A stretch of 64,000 nt of DNA from Oceanivirga miroungae (GTDB taxonomy: Bacteria; Fusobacteriota; Fusobacteriia; Fusobacteriales; Leptotrichiaceae), in NCBI RefSeq assembly GCF_902505095.1, contig NZ_CABWIB010000001.1:944688-1008687 (forward strand), in the 5' to 3' direction. This document shows positions 25,625 through 34,709 of the stretch, one piece after another (positions within the stretch are counted from its first letter, which is position 1; each line of letters starts with the position of its first letter). A model generated the notes under the pieces. The model was given only the letters and a program-made list of their open reading frames with translations. It was not told the DNA's origin and ran no database searches. The position numbers were made by a program, and so were the translations under genes.

Positions 25625-26038
25625 CTAATCTTCTTCATCTTCATTAAATATTTCATCAAATATATCATCTAATTCCATATCTTCTATTTCTTCATCTTCT
25701 TCAAATTCCATGTCTTCATCTGTCATATATTCATCAAACTCATCGTTTTCATCGTTTAAATCCTCATATTTATTGAAGTCATCATCATCTGTTGTGTAAA
25801 AATCTCCATCTAGAATTTCTTGCCTATCGTAAATATCTAGTATCGTTTCTTCATCTTCTTCATCAACCATAGATATAATTTCTTCATCCTCATCTTCAAT
25901 TAAGAAAACCCTTTTTACACCCATTTCATTTTCAGCAACAATATATTCATTTTCATTTATGTTTAAAGTTGTAAGACAAGTATAATATTCTAAATCTCCG
26001 TCTACTTCATATGTAAAATCATCACCGTAAGAATACAT
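25625..26038 (-). CDS. Acidic protein with DUF1292-like N-terminus
   Basis: 137 residues. The first ~50 residues (FTYEVDGDLEYYTCLTTLNINENEYIVAE and a VKRVFLIEDEDE strand) look like the DUF1292/YrzB family of short beta proteins. The C-terminal ~85 residues are almost entirely Asp and Glu with a few aromatic residues, giving a very low isoelectric point. The function is unknown. It follows rlmH after 12 bases. The acidic tail might interact with basic proteins or nucleic-acid-binding partners; that is speculation. Confidence 0.68.
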   Translation of the reverse strand: MYSYGDDFTYEVDGDLEYYTCLTTLNINENEYIVAENEMGVKRVFLIEDEDEEIISMVDEEDEETILDIYDRQEILDGDFYTTDDDDFNKYEDLNDENDEFDEYMTDEDMEFEEDEEIEDMELDDIFDEIFNEDEED

Positions 26039-26050
26039 TTTTCCTCCTAA

Positions 26051-26509
26051 TTATTTATGATATTTAATATTATTATTTATACAGATCGCTCTATATATTT
26101 GTTCTGTTAACATCAATCTGAATAATTGATGTGGAAATGTCAATTTTGAAAAACTAATTCTTTTATCTACCAATTTTCTTACTTCATCAGTAACCCCACG
26201 AGATCCACCAATTATAAAGCTAATCTCGCTATTTGTAATAGATAAATTAGAAACCATATCAGCAAGTTCTTCTGAACTCATATAATCTGCAGATATATCC
26301 AAAAGTATTTTATACGACTTATTTTTTTCAAAGAATTTTAATATATTTTTACTATCTTGAACTACTGATAGATTACTATCCTTATTTTCATTTAATTCTA
26401 CTATATTAAAATTAACGTATGTACTAAGTCTTTTTTTAAACTCGGAAATACCATCTACAATATATTTTTCTTTAATTTTTCCAATAGCGACTATATTTAT
26501 TTTTAACAA
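26051..26509 (-). CDS. rlmH: 23S rRNA pseudouridine-1915 N3-methyltransferase RlmH
   Basis: 152 residues, a SPOUT methyltransferase. SAM-binding knot region with FIIGGSRGVTDEVRK and the C-terminus FPHQLFRLMLTEQIYRAICINNNIKYHK, typical of RlmH (YbeA). It methylates pseudouridine 1915 in helix 69 on assembled 70S ribosomes. The start is TTG at 26509, seven bases after AGGGGG; no ATG fits. It is the first gene of the rlmH-DUF1292-DUF1934-lysS unit and has a clear promoter. Confidence 0.96.
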   Translation of the reverse strand: MLKINIVAIGKIKEKYIVDGISEFKKRLSTYVNFNIVELNENKDSNLSVVQDSKNILKFFEKNKSYKILLDISADYMSSEELADMVSNLSITNSEISFIIGGSRGVTDEVRKLVDKRISFSKLTFPHQLFRLMLTEQIYRAICINNNIKYHK

Positions 26510-26533
26510 AATTTTCCCCCTGTATTATAGGTT

Positions 26534-26562
26534 ATTATACTAATTTATTCATTTAATTTCAA
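26534..26562 (-). promoter_or_regulatory. Promoter of rlmH-lysS
   Basis: Minus strand TTGAAA (26557-26562), 17-base spacer, TATAAT (26534-26539), 25 bases before the TTG start of rlmH. Confidence 0.75.
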
Positions 26563-26575
26563 TACTTTATTTAAT

Positions 26576-27910
26576 TTACTTAGTTTCAAAAAATTCTTTT
26601 GTTAAATTTTTCAAATCAAACAAGTCATATATTCCACATAATTCTTTTATAGAATGCATTGATAAAATAGGTATACCTATATCAACTGAATCAATATCTA
26701 AGTGTGTACTAGATAATGGCCCTATAGTAGAACCACCTATTTCATTTGATCTATTTACAAAATATTGTAAATTTAAACCAGCATTTTTAGCTATTTGTTT
26801 TATTACTGCCATAGAAAATCCATCAGATGTGTATCTTTGGTTAACACTTAATTTAAGTGATACTCCCTTATTCATTTCGCATTGATTTGTTGGATCTTTT
26901 TTATTTGGAAAACTTGGATGAGCTACATGCCCTGTATCACAAGATAGCATAAATGAATTAGCTAACATTTCTAAAAAGTTTTGACGGTTTAATGAAAGTG
27001 AATAACAAATTCTTTCTAAAATACGAGATAAGTATTCTGAGTCTGCACCTTGTTTTGTTGAACTTCCTATTTCTTCATTATCAAAAGCCGCATATACATT
27101 TATTTTGCCAGAATCATTTCCTGATTCTGCTAATGCTATAATACCTGCATACACTGATAATAAGTTATCCATTTTTGTAGATTGCATCATTTCATCATTC
27201 ATACCAACTAATATACCTTTTTCTAATGGATATAGTGCTAAATCAAAATCTAATATATCAGAGACTTCAATTTTCATTTGCTTTGCAATTAATTTTAATA
27301 AATAGTTATCTTTTTCAAAGTTAGAATTAACTAGGGCTATTATTGGTAATATATCATTTTGTTTATCTATTTTATAACCATTATTAACATCTCTATTTTG
27401 GTGTATACATAAGCTTGGTATAACAACAGCTTTATCTTCTATTTTTATTATTTCAGTTTTTGGTCTAAATACATCATCTGTTTTTAAAACAACTCTACCT
27501 GCAATACCTAGTGATCTATCAAACCATGTCGATAAATTTGGTCCACCATATACTTCAGTATTTAATCTTAACATATTATTAGTTATCATTTCCGGATTAG
27601 GTTTTATTCTAATACTTGGGCTATCTGTATGACATCCAAATATTTTAAATCCTTTTTCTAAATTTAATTTATTAGGAATTGTAAAAGCAACTACTGTTGT
27701 ATTAGTTTTTTTAACATAATATCTTCCGCCTTCTTTTAAACTCCAACTAACATATGGATTAAGTCTAACAAAACCATTTTCATCTAATATATCACTTAAA
27801 CCTTTTACTACATGATATGTAGTAGCACATTCATCTATAAATTCTAAAGTTTCTCTTGCAAAACCTTTTACTTCAAGACTATTTAACTGTTCTTTTAGTT
27901 CAATTTGCAT
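26576..27910 (-). CDS. apeB: M18 family aminopeptidase
   Basis: 444 residues. Metallopeptidase family M18 motifs: FKIFGCHTDSPSIRIKP (metal-binding His and Asp), VYGGPNLSTWFDRSLGIAGRV, FDNEEIGSSTKQGADS and a C-terminal GIPILSMHSIKELCG with the last metal ligand His. It removes N-terminal, usually acidic, residues from peptides in the cytosol. It has its own promoter just downstream of the rnpB terminator and is followed by the rlmH promoter. Confidence 0.96.
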   Translation of the reverse strand: MQIELKEQLNSLEVKGFARETLEFIDECATTYHVVKGLSDILDENGFVRLNPYVSWSLKEGGRYYVKKTNTTVVAFTIPNKLNLEKGFKIFGCHTDSPSIRIKPNPEMITNNMLRLNTEVYGGPNLSTWFDRSLGIAGRVVLKTDDVFRPKTEIIKIEDKAVVIPSLCIHQNRDVNNGYKIDKQNDILPIIALVNSNFEKDNYLLKLIAKQMKIEVSDILDFDLALYPLEKGILVGMNDEMMQSTKMDNLLSVYAGIIALAESGNDSGKINVYAAFDNEEIGSSTKQGADSEYLSRILERICYSLSLNRQNFLEMLANSFMLSCDTGHVAHPSFPNKKDPTNQCEMNKGVSLKLSVNQRYTSDGFSMAVIKQIAKNAGLNLQYFVNRSNEIGGSTIGPLSSTHLDIDSVDIGIPILSMHSIKELCGIYDLFDLKNLTKEFFETK

Positions 27911-27940
27911 CTTATATCTCCCCTTTTTTTTACTTTATAT

Positions 27941-27969
27941 ATTATATTACTTTAATTACATTTAGTCAA
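27941..27969 (-). promoter_or_regulatory. Promoter of apeB
   Basis: Minus strand TTGACT (27964-27969), 17-base spacer, TATAAT (27941-27946), about 30 bases before the apeB start; the ribosome site is AGGGGAG. Confidence 0.78.
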
Positions 27970-28014
27970 AAATCTATATTTATTATATATATTTTAGAAA
28001 AAAAAGTAAAACAC

Positions 28015-28037
28015 AAAAAAAGGTGGGCTAACCCACC
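28015..28037 (-). terminator. Terminator of the RNase P RNA gene
   Basis: Minus strand hairpin GGTGGG-TTAG-CCCACC followed by seven T, beginning two bases after the 3' end of the RNase P RNA. Confidence 0.9.
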
Positions 28038-28038
28038 C

Positions 28039-28359
28039 GGTATTTAATAAGCCGAATTTTGTTTATGTTAATCATTTATCTAGATATATATTTGCATATA
28101 TATTCAAGCGAATACCCAAAAGATATTGCGAGCAACAACTTTTTATCTTTAACTTTTCTTGCTTCAAAAGGGGTTTACCGATGAATTTAGTCCCCTAAAC
28201 TCATAGTGAGCTCTTACCTCACTGTTTCACCCTTACAGTTCCCTGCGGTTTGTTTTCTGTGGCACTTTCCTTAGGATTACTCCTAGCATCCGTTAGATGC
28301 CTTTTTGCTCTATGAAGTTCGGACTTTCCTCTATATTTCAAGCGATTAACTTAAATACC
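28039..28359 (-). ncRNA. rnpB: RNase P RNA (M1-type)
   Basis: About 321 nt. The minus strand carries the conserved 5' GAGGAAAGTCCGAACTTC, the central AACTGTAAGGGTGAAACAG and GGTAAGAGCTCAC, and the 3' ACAAAATTCGGCTTAT. The ends were placed by the P1 helix: GGTATTTAA at the 5' end (28351-28359) pairs perfectly with TTAAATACC at the 3' end (28039-28047). The RNA is the catalytic part of RNase P, which matures tRNA 5' ends. It has its own promoter and terminator. The length is at the short end for bacterial RNase P RNA. Confidence 0.96.
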
Positions 28360-28365
28360 TTTTTT

Positions 28366-28394
28366 ATTATATCTTATATATTTTTCATTTACAA
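28366..28394 (-). promoter_or_regulatory. Promoter of rnpB
   Basis: Minus strand TTGTAA (28389-28394), 17-base spacer, TATAAT (28366-28371), with the predicted RNA start 7 bases downstream. Confidence 0.8.
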
Positions 28395-28397
28395 GAC

Positions 28398-30005
28398 TTA
28401 TTTTTGTTTATCTGACTCATTAGCTCTTATAGTTGGTGAGAATGATGAAAATTCTATACCATTTACTTTACTATTTATTAAGTAGTAACTTACTTCTTGA
28501 TAAAGTGGCATTATTGGCATTTTATCAGCTAAGTACATTTCAGCTTCTTTTAAGTAATTAATTCTATCTTCTCTATTTACACTACGTGTTGCTTTTGATA
28601 ATATTTCATCATATTTTTTGTCATCAAATCCTGCAGAGTTATTACCATTAAATGATGCTAATAAGTCTAAGAACGTCATTGGATCTTGGTAGTCTGCTCC
28701 CCATGCTGTTAATAATACATCAAAGTTACCGTTTCTTGATCTTACTAATCTTTCTTTAAATGTTACTACATCTACTGCCACATCTATACCTAATACAATT
28801 CTTAAATCTTCTTGTAATGATTCAGCTATTTTTCTATTGTATACATATCTATCATCAATTAATAAAGTTACTTTTGGTAATTCTTTTAAATTCATATCTT
28901 TTAAAGCCTTATCTAAGTATTCTTTAGCTTTTTTCTCGTTATATTTTTCAAAAACAGCACCAATTTCTTTTGCATAATCTTTTTCTATACCTTTGAATCC
29001 TGAATTTGCAGGTGTAAATGTATAAACATCGTCTTTTAATCCACTAAATACAACATCTACTAATTTTTCTTTATCAAATGCTAAAGCGAATGCTTTTCTT
29101 AAATTTTCGTTTTTAAACATATTATTTTCTCTAACATTAAATGCTATATATGTAGTTCTTGCTTCATTATTTTTTATAGCTTTATCTTTGTATTTCATAC
29201 TTTCTTCTGGTGATAATCTTACAAAGTCTAACTCTTCATTATTAAATGCATTTAATGCTGCTACTTCATCTTTAATATATTTCACTAAAACTTTATCTAA
29301 TACAATTTTATCTTTATTGTAGTATTTATCGTTTTTTACTAACTCTATTCTATCACCATGTGTCCAACTATCAACTACAAATGGACCATTGTATAAAATA
29401 GAGTCTTTATCTAGTGCATATTCTTGCCCCATTTTTTCTACAAATTCTTTTTTAGCTGGCATATATGTAATAAATGAAGTTAATGAATCAAAGTAAGGAG
29501 TTACATTTTCTAAATTAACTACTAAAGTCTTATCGTCAACTGCTTTAACACCAATTTCATCTAAGCTAGCTTCACCTTTTGTATATTTTTCTGCATTTTT
29601 TATAGGGAATAATATGAAAGCATATTCAGACGCTAACATAGGATCAAGTCCTCTTTTCCATCCATATTCAAAATCAGCTGCTACTACATCTGAACCATCA
29701 GACCATTTTATATCATCTCTTAAATGGAATGTCCATGTAAGACCATCTTTAGATACTTCCCAAGATTTCGCTTGCATTGGTACAACACTTCCATCTGGCA
29801 TCGTTTTTGTTAATCCTTCTGTTATGAAGTTATGTACATTTGATGTAAATGCATCAGTTACTTGTTGTGGATCAAATGTAGGTCCTTCTGCTGTTGCGTT
29901 ATATAGTAATACCTTTTCGTCTTTTTTACTATTGTTAGTCCCACAAGCTACTATTGTCAGGCCTAATGCCATAAGTGCTATTACTTTTTTAAATTTTTTC
30001 ATCAT
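28398..30005 (-). CDS. Peptide ABC transporter substrate-binding lipoprotein (OppA-like, third in operon position after oppF)
   Basis: 535 residues, family 5 solute-binding protein. Signal peptide with lipobox TIVACG. Typical motifs: GLTWTFHLRDDIKWSDGSDVVAADFEYGWKR split over residues ~80-115, YNGPFVVDSW, KNENLRKAFALAFDKEKLV and the C-terminal WGADYQDPMTFLDLL. It captures oligopeptides for the oppBCDF transporter. It is the second of two binding proteins after oppBCDF and follows a large hairpin, so its level may differ from the first. The start at 30005 is nine bases after AAGGAG; a second ATG follows directly. Confidence 0.95.
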   Translation of the reverse strand: MMKKFKKVIALMALGLTIVACGTNNSKKDEKVLLYNATAEGPTFDPQQVTDAFTSNVHNFITEGLTKTMPDGSVVPMQAKSWEVSKDGLTWTFHLRDDIKWSDGSDVVAADFEYGWKRGLDPMLASEYAFILFPIKNAEKYTKGEASLDEIGVKAVDDKTLVVNLENVTPYFDSLTSFITYMPAKKEFVEKMGQEYALDKDSILYNGPFVVDSWTHGDRIELVKNDKYYNKDKIVLDKVLVKYIKDEVAALNAFNNEELDFVRLSPEESMKYKDKAIKNNEARTTYIAFNVRENNMFKNENLRKAFALAFDKEKLVDVVFSGLKDDVYTFTPANSGFKGIEKDYAKEIGAVFEKYNEKKAKEYLDKALKDMNLKELPKVTLLIDDRYVYNRKIAESLQEDLRIVLGIDVAVDVVTFKERLVRSRNGNFDVLLTAWGADYQDPMTFLDLLASFNGNNSAGFDDKKYDEILSKATRSVNREDRINYLKEAEMYLADKMPIMPLYQEVSYYLINSKVNGIEFSSFSPTIRANESDKQK

Positions 30006-30042
30006 AATTTTGTTCTCCTTTTTTTGTCTATTTTTGGGTATT

Positions 30043-30096
30043 AAAAAAGATATACATCCAAAAATGCTTTTTTTTTATTTGTAGTATATCTTTTTT
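30043..30096 (-). terminator. Hairpin with T-run between the two peptide-binding protein genes
   Basis: Minus strand AAAAAAGATATAC (30084-30096) pairs with GTATATCTTTTTT (30043-30055): 13 perfect pairs with a 28-base loop. It may end part of the transcripts, or protect the upstream mRNA, between the binding-protein genes. No separate promoter is clear behind it. Confidence 0.6.
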
Positions 30097-30109
30097 ACTT
30101 AATTATTTA

Positions 30110-31690
30110 CTATTTAGCGTCTTTATCTACTGTTACATAGTTAAATACTATATCTGCTCCAAATGCTGGTAATACAACATTTTTGAACTTAGGATTTATT
30201 AATCTATATGTAGATCTGTGGAATAATGTAGATACAGGCATTTCGTCTGCTAACATTTTTTCTGCTGCTAATAAAGCTTCATATCTTTCTTTATCACTAG
30301 GGCTTACTGTAGCTTTTTTAATTAAAGCGTCATATTCTTTATTTGCAAAGCTTGTGTGGTTATTTCCTCCACCACTTACCCATAAGTCTAAGAAGTTAAT
30401 TGGATCTAAGAAATCTGCTCCCCAACCTGCTGATACTATAGCAAAGTTCTTTTGGTTCATTCTATTTAATCTTTCTTTAAATTGCATTAACTCGATATTT
30501 AATTCTACTCCTAAATTTTTTCTTAATTGTTCTTGTATAAATTCAACGTGTTTTTTAGATATTGGCGTATCTCCTGCTATCATTGAAATTTCAACTTTAT
30601 CATTTGGGTTAAGTCCTAATTCAACTAAACCTTCAGTAAATAATTTTTTAGCTTTTACTGGATCAAATGAAGGTACTACTTTACCAAAATCCATACCTAA
30701 TCCTTGTGGAGTGAATGAATCTGCTACTCTATTTAAGTTTTTATATACTACGCTTACTAATTCTTCTCTATCAACTGCTAAGTGTAGTGCTTGTCTTATT
30801 TTTTTGTTTTTTAATAATGGGTGAGTTACATTAAATTCAGAATACCAAGCTGTTGCTTCAGTTGTTGCAACTAATCTAGGATCATTTTTATATTTTTCAT
30901 ATGATTCAGCTGGAATTGAAACTATATCTAATTCTTCATTATTAAATGCGTTTAGTGCAGCATTAGGATCTCCTATTTGTTTAGCTACAATTTTATCAAC
31001 TTGTATTGCATCTTTATTGTAGTAGTAAGGATTTTTTACAAATTCCATTTGTGAATTATGTACCCAATCTTTTAAGATATATGGACCAGATGAGATTAAT
31101 GTATCTGCTTCTAGTGCATATTCATCTCCTTTTTCTTTAACAAATTTTTCATTAGATGGTAAGTAAATTGCATGAGTTAATACAGCTTTAAAGAATTTAA
31201 TATCAGCTTTTAATGTAACTTCTATTGTCTTATCATCTATAACTTTTATACCAACTTTATCAGCAGTAGTTTTTCCTGAGTTATACGCTTCTGCTCCATC
31301 TATGTAGTATAGCATGTAAGCATATTCTGCAGCTGTTTCTGGATTTAATACTCTTAACCAAGAGAATTTAAAATCATTTGCTGTAATTTCATCTCCATTT
31401 GACCATTTTATATTGTCTTTTAAATGGAATGTCCAAGTTTTACCATCTTCTGATGTAGAATAATCTTTAACTAAACCATTTTGTATAGTTAAGTCTTTAC
31501 CAACTTTAAATAATCCTTCTTGTGTTAGTCCAAATATTTGTGTTGAACTTGAGCTTGTTGCTAAGTTTTGGTCTAAAGTTTTTCCTTCTTGACCTAAGTT
31601 ATATGTTAATTTAACTTCATTTGACGATTTAGCTCCACCACAACTTAGTATAGCAACTGCTAAAAATGCACTTGTTAAAAATTTCTTCAT
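30110..31690 (-). CDS. Peptide ABC transporter substrate-binding lipoprotein (OppA-like)
   Basis: 526 residues from ATG at 31690; the frame extends six codons further, but the ribosome site AAAAGGAG lies inside that extension. Signal peptide with lipobox AILSCGG. Family 5 motifs: KTWTFHLKDNIKWSNGDEITANDF, SSGPYILKDW, NKKIRQALHLAVDREELV and a C-terminal WGADFLDPINFLDLW. It binds oligopeptides for the adjacent oppBCDF. It is clearly paralogous to the next binding protein, sharing the WGAD..DP..FLDL end. Confidence 0.95.
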   Translation of the reverse strand: MKKFLTSAFLAVAILSCGGAKSSNEVKLTYNLGQEGKTLDQNLATSSSSTQIFGLTQEGLFKVGKDLTIQNGLVKDYSTSEDGKTWTFHLKDNIKWSNGDEITANDFKFSWLRVLNPETAAEYAYMLYYIDGAEAYNSGKTTADKVGIKVIDDKTIEVTLKADIKFFKAVLTHAIYLPSNEKFVKEKGDEYALEADTLISSGPYILKDWVHNSQMEFVKNPYYYNKDAIQVDKIVAKQIGDPNAALNAFNNEELDIVSIPAESYEKYKNDPRLVATTEATAWYSEFNVTHPLLKNKKIRQALHLAVDREELVSVVYKNLNRVADSFTPQGLGMDFGKVVPSFDPVKAKKLFTEGLVELGLNPNDKVEISMIAGDTPISKKHVEFIQEQLRKNLGVELNIELMQFKERLNRMNQKNFAIVSAGWGADFLDPINFLDLWVSGGGNNHTSFANKEYDALIKKATVSPSDKERYEALLAAEKMLADEMPVSTLFHRSTYRLINPKFKNVVLPAFGADIVFNYVTVDKDAK

Positions 31691-31709
31691 ATTTTTACTC
31701 CTTTTCATA

Positions 31710-32642
31710 TTATATATTTAATGTTTTCATAAACGCTTCTTCAACCCAGTGATTTGGTTCTACTTCTATTAAACCAGAATCCACTACTATGTTTGGTATT
31801 TCACTAGGAGTCCCTACTGGACTTCTTAAATAGTTTTCATCTAATTCTATTTTCTCTACTTTTTTATGTTCAGGATCTGGTATAGGAACTGCTGATATTA
31901 ATGACTTAGTATATGTATGTATTGGATTATTATATACTGCATCACTACTTCCAAGTTCTACTATCTTCCCTCTAAACATAACTGCAACTCTATCTGAAAT
32001 GTATTTAACCATTGATAAATCATGTGCTATAAATACTAAAGTTAAGTTTTTTTCTTTTTGTAATTTTTTAAGTAGATTTACTACTTGTGCTTGAATTGAA
32101 ACATCTAATGCTGATATAGGTTCATCACAAATTAAAACTTTTGGTTTAACTGCTAACGCTCTTGCTATACCTATTCTTTGTCTTTGTCCACCACTAAATT
32201 CGTGTGGGAATCTATTAGAATGTTCTCTACTAAGTCCAACTAACTCTAATAGTTCATAAATTTTTTCTTGTCTTTCTTTTCTATTGTTATATAGTCCGTG
32301 TATATCCATTCCTTCTGCTATTATATCAGCAACAGTCATTCTTGGATTTAAAGAAGCTTGTGGATCTTGAAATATCATTTGAACCATTCTTGTAAATTCT
32401 TTTCTACTGTATTCTTCAATTGGTTTTCCATCTAATGTGATGTCACCTAGTGTTTTATCATAAAGTCTACATAATGTACGACCAAATGTTGTTTTACCAC
32501 TTCCACTTTCTCCTACTAAACTTAATACTTCTCCACGATGTATATCAACACTAGCATCATCTACTGCTTTTAATACTTTATTTTTTCCAATCGGGAAGTA
32601 TTTTTTCATATTTCTGACTTTCATTATTATATCATCTTGCAT
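31710..32642 (-). CDS. oppF: Oligopeptide ABC transporter ATP-binding protein OppF
   Basis: 310 residues. Walker A GESGSGKTTFG, FQDPQASLNPRM, signature FSGGQRQRIGIARALA, Walker B VLICDEPISALDVSIQAQV, His-loop IAHDLSMVKYISDRVAVM. The C-terminal region (YTKSLISAVPIPDP) is typical of OppF/DppF. It powers uptake together with OppD. It lies three bases after oppD and is followed by two binding-protein genes. Confidence 0.96.
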   Translation of the reverse strand: MQDDIIMKVRNMKKYFPIGKNKVLKAVDDASVDIHRGEVLSLVGESGSGKTTFGRTLCRLYDKTLGDITLDGKPIEEYSRKEFTRMVQMIFQDPQASLNPRMTVADIIAEGMDIHGLYNNRKERQEKIYELLELVGLSREHSNRFPHEFSGGQRQRIGIARALAVKPKVLICDEPISALDVSIQAQVVNLLKKLQKEKNLTLVFIAHDLSMVKYISDRVAVMFRGKIVELGSSDAVYNNPIHTYTKSLISAVPIPDPEHKKVEKIELDENYLRSPVGTPSEIPNIVVDSGLIEVEPNHWVEEAFMKTLNI

Positions 32643-32645
32643 ATT

Positions 32646-33734
32646 TTACTCCTCGCTAACATTAATATCTGTAAAGCTTGTTTTTACTTTTTTTACAGTA
32701 CCATCTTTGTATTTATAATCAATAGTTCCATCTCTGTGGAATTTGATGTCTGGTGCTCCATCTACATACATCCATGATTTAACATAGTGTTCATTTTCTA
32801 ATTCAACCATAGGTGGTTTTTTCTCATATTCTATTTTCATTGCAAATTCTGATCTAGCTGCAAATGGATCTCCAACTGGTGGTTTTAATAAATCAGGTGG
32901 TGTACCATCTATAGAGAATAATGCAACATTTGAATCCATATCTAATCTTGGTAATGATTTTAATAATTCCCAAGTATATGCATGACAAGGATTTTTAAAT
33001 AGTTCTTTAACAGGTGCTTCTTCTAATTTTTCTCCTGCATACATAACCATTACTCTGTCTGCTGTTTCTGCAACAACTCCTAAGTCATGTGTTATTAGTA
33101 TTACTCCTATATTTAAACTTGCCTTTAATTCATTTATTAAATCTAATATTTGTGCTTGTATTGTAACGTCTAATGCTGTTGTTGGCTCATCACATATAAG
33201 TAGGTCTGGTTCACAAGCTAGTGCAATTGCTATAACTACTCTTTGTCTCATTCCTCCACTAAATTGATGTGGATATTGATTAAATCTTTTTTCAGCATCA
33301 GGTATTCCTACTTTATTTAACATTTCTAAAGCTAATCTTTTAGCTTCTTTTTTAGAAACATTTTTATGTATTCTTATACCTTCCATTATTTGTTTACCAA
33401 CTTTTATTACTGGATTTAATGAAGTCATTGGATCCTGGAATATCATTCCGATTTTCCCACCACGGTATTTTCTCATCTCTTTTTCAGATAAATCTAGTAA
33501 GTTAACACCATCAAATATTATTTCTCCACTTTTTATTTCACCAGGTGGCATTGGGATAAGTCTTGTTATAGTTTGAACAGTAACAGATTTTCCACTTCCA
33601 CTTTCCCCAACTATTGCTAATGTTTCTCCTCTTTTTACGTTAAAACTTATATCTCTTAATGCTTTTACTTCTCCTGCATAAGTATTAAATGATACACTTA
33701 AGTTTTTAACTTCTAATATGTTTTCGTTATTCAT
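32646..33734 (-). CDS. oppD: Oligopeptide ABC transporter ATP-binding protein OppD
   Basis: 362 residues. Walker A GESGSGKSVTVQ, FQDPMTSLNPV, signature FSGGMRQRVVIAIALA, Walker B LLICDEPTTALDVTIQAQI, ITHDLGVVAETADRV. In the C-terminal segment, where OppD/DppD often carries a GCxFxxRC...C cysteine cluster, this protein has GDPFAARSEFAM without cysteines, and about 50 extra residues rich in Asp, Lys and Tyr follow. This suggests it lacks the iron-sulfur cluster reported for some relatives. Confidence 0.95.
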   Translation of the reverse strand: MNNENILEVKNLSVSFNTYAGEVKALRDISFNVKRGETLAIVGESGSGKSVTVQTITRLIPMPPGEIKSGEIIFDGVNLLDLSEKEMRKYRGGKIGMIFQDPMTSLNPVIKVGKQIMEGIRIHKNVSKKEAKRLALEMLNKVGIPDAEKRFNQYPHQFSGGMRQRVVIAIALACEPDLLICDEPTTALDVTIQAQILDLINELKASLNIGVILITHDLGVVAETADRVMVMYAGEKLEEAPVKELFKNPCHAYTWELLKSLPRLDMDSNVALFSIDGTPPDLLKPPVGDPFAARSEFAMKIEYEKKPPMVELENEHYVKSWMYVDGAPDIKFHRDGTIDYKYKDGTVKKVKTSFTDINVSEE

Positions 33735-33743
33735 TTTATACTC

Positions 33744-34709
33744 CTAATCTCTAAGTTTTGGATTTAATGCATCACTTAGTGCATCTCCTAATACATTAAA
33801 TGCTAATGTAATCAATGATATAGCTAATGCTGGTATTATAAATAGGTATGCATGTGAACTAATTTCTCTAAATCCATCTGATACTAAATTCCCTAGTGAT
33901 GCTTGAGGAATTGGTACTCCTAAACCTATAAAGCTTAAGAAAGCTTCTGAGAATATTATTGATGGAATATCCATAGTAAGTTTTACTATTATTATACTTA
34001 ATGTATTTGGTATTAAGTGTTTTTTAATTATCCACCAGAAATTAGAACCTAGCGCTGTTGACGCCATAACATATTCGTTTTCTTTTAATTTTAATACTTC
34101 TCCCCTTATTAGTAGGGCATACCCTAACCAACGAGTAAGTGATAATGCTATTACTATAGTTTCAACACTATTTCCTAAAACTACCATAAGTAAAATTATG
34201 TATATCATTGAAGGAACAGCTATTAAAACTTCTATAAATCTAACCATTAATAAATCTATTATTCCACCAAAGTAAGCTGCCATAGCTCCGTATATAGTAC
34301 CTATTACCACACAAATAGCTGCTACTATTATTGATAGAATCATTGATATTCTTATACCTTGACTAATTCTTGCAAATATGTCACGTCCAAGTGAATCTGT
34401 TCCTAGGTAGTGTCCTAATTTGAATCCTTGTAATGGTGATAAGAATCTATCATCAGTTATTTGTTCAAAGTATTTAAATTTTGTTAAGTGTTGTCCAAAT
34501 ACAGCTATAAAGACTGCAAATGCTAAAAATCCTAAAAAGAACATTGCTACTTTATTTTTCTTTAATCTTCTCCAAGCATCTTGCCAATAAGTTAAACTTG
34601 GCTTATATATTTTTTCCCCTTCACTTCTATCAGGACCTACATATTCAAAATCAGATGGAACTGTAGTATATTTTTCTCTGTCGTATATTGGTTTAATTTT
34701 GTTATCCAT
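33744..34709 (-). CDS. oppC: Oligopeptide ABC transporter permease OppC
   Basis: 321 residues. An N-terminal cytosolic stretch and first membrane helix, then GTDSLGRDIFARISQGIRISM, a five-helix permease domain, the EAA-type loop EYVMASTALGSNFWWIIKKHLIPN and a C-terminal LGDALSDALNPKLRD, which is diagnostic for OppC/DppC. It forms the transmembrane channel with OppB, whose gene end overlaps the start by one base. Confidence 0.95.
   Translation of the reverse strand: MDNKIKPIYDREKYTTVPSDFEYVGPDRSEGEKIYKPSLTYWQDAWRRLKKNKVAMFFLGFLAFAVFIAVFGQHLTKFKYFEQITDDRFLSPLQGFKLGHYLGTDSLGRDIFARISQGIRISMILSIIVAAICVVIGTIYGAMAAYFGGIIDLLMVRFIEVLIAVPSMIYIILLMVVLGNSVETIVIALSLTRWLGYALLIRGEVLKLKENEYVMASTALGSNFWWIIKKHLIPNTLSIIIVKLTMDIPSIIFSEAFLSFIGLGVPIPQASLGNLVSDGFREISSHAYLFIIPALAISLITLAFNVLGDALSDALNPKLRD

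Noticed and set aside
27998-28485. Small plus-strand protein genes around the RNase P RNA
   Set aside because: The conserved RNase P RNA sequence on the minus strand explains this region; the frames are accidental.
30183-30824. 213-codon plus-strand frame opposite a peptide-binding protein gene
   Set aside because: The opposite strand encodes a clear family 5 binding protein; the frame has no ribosome site and no known domain.
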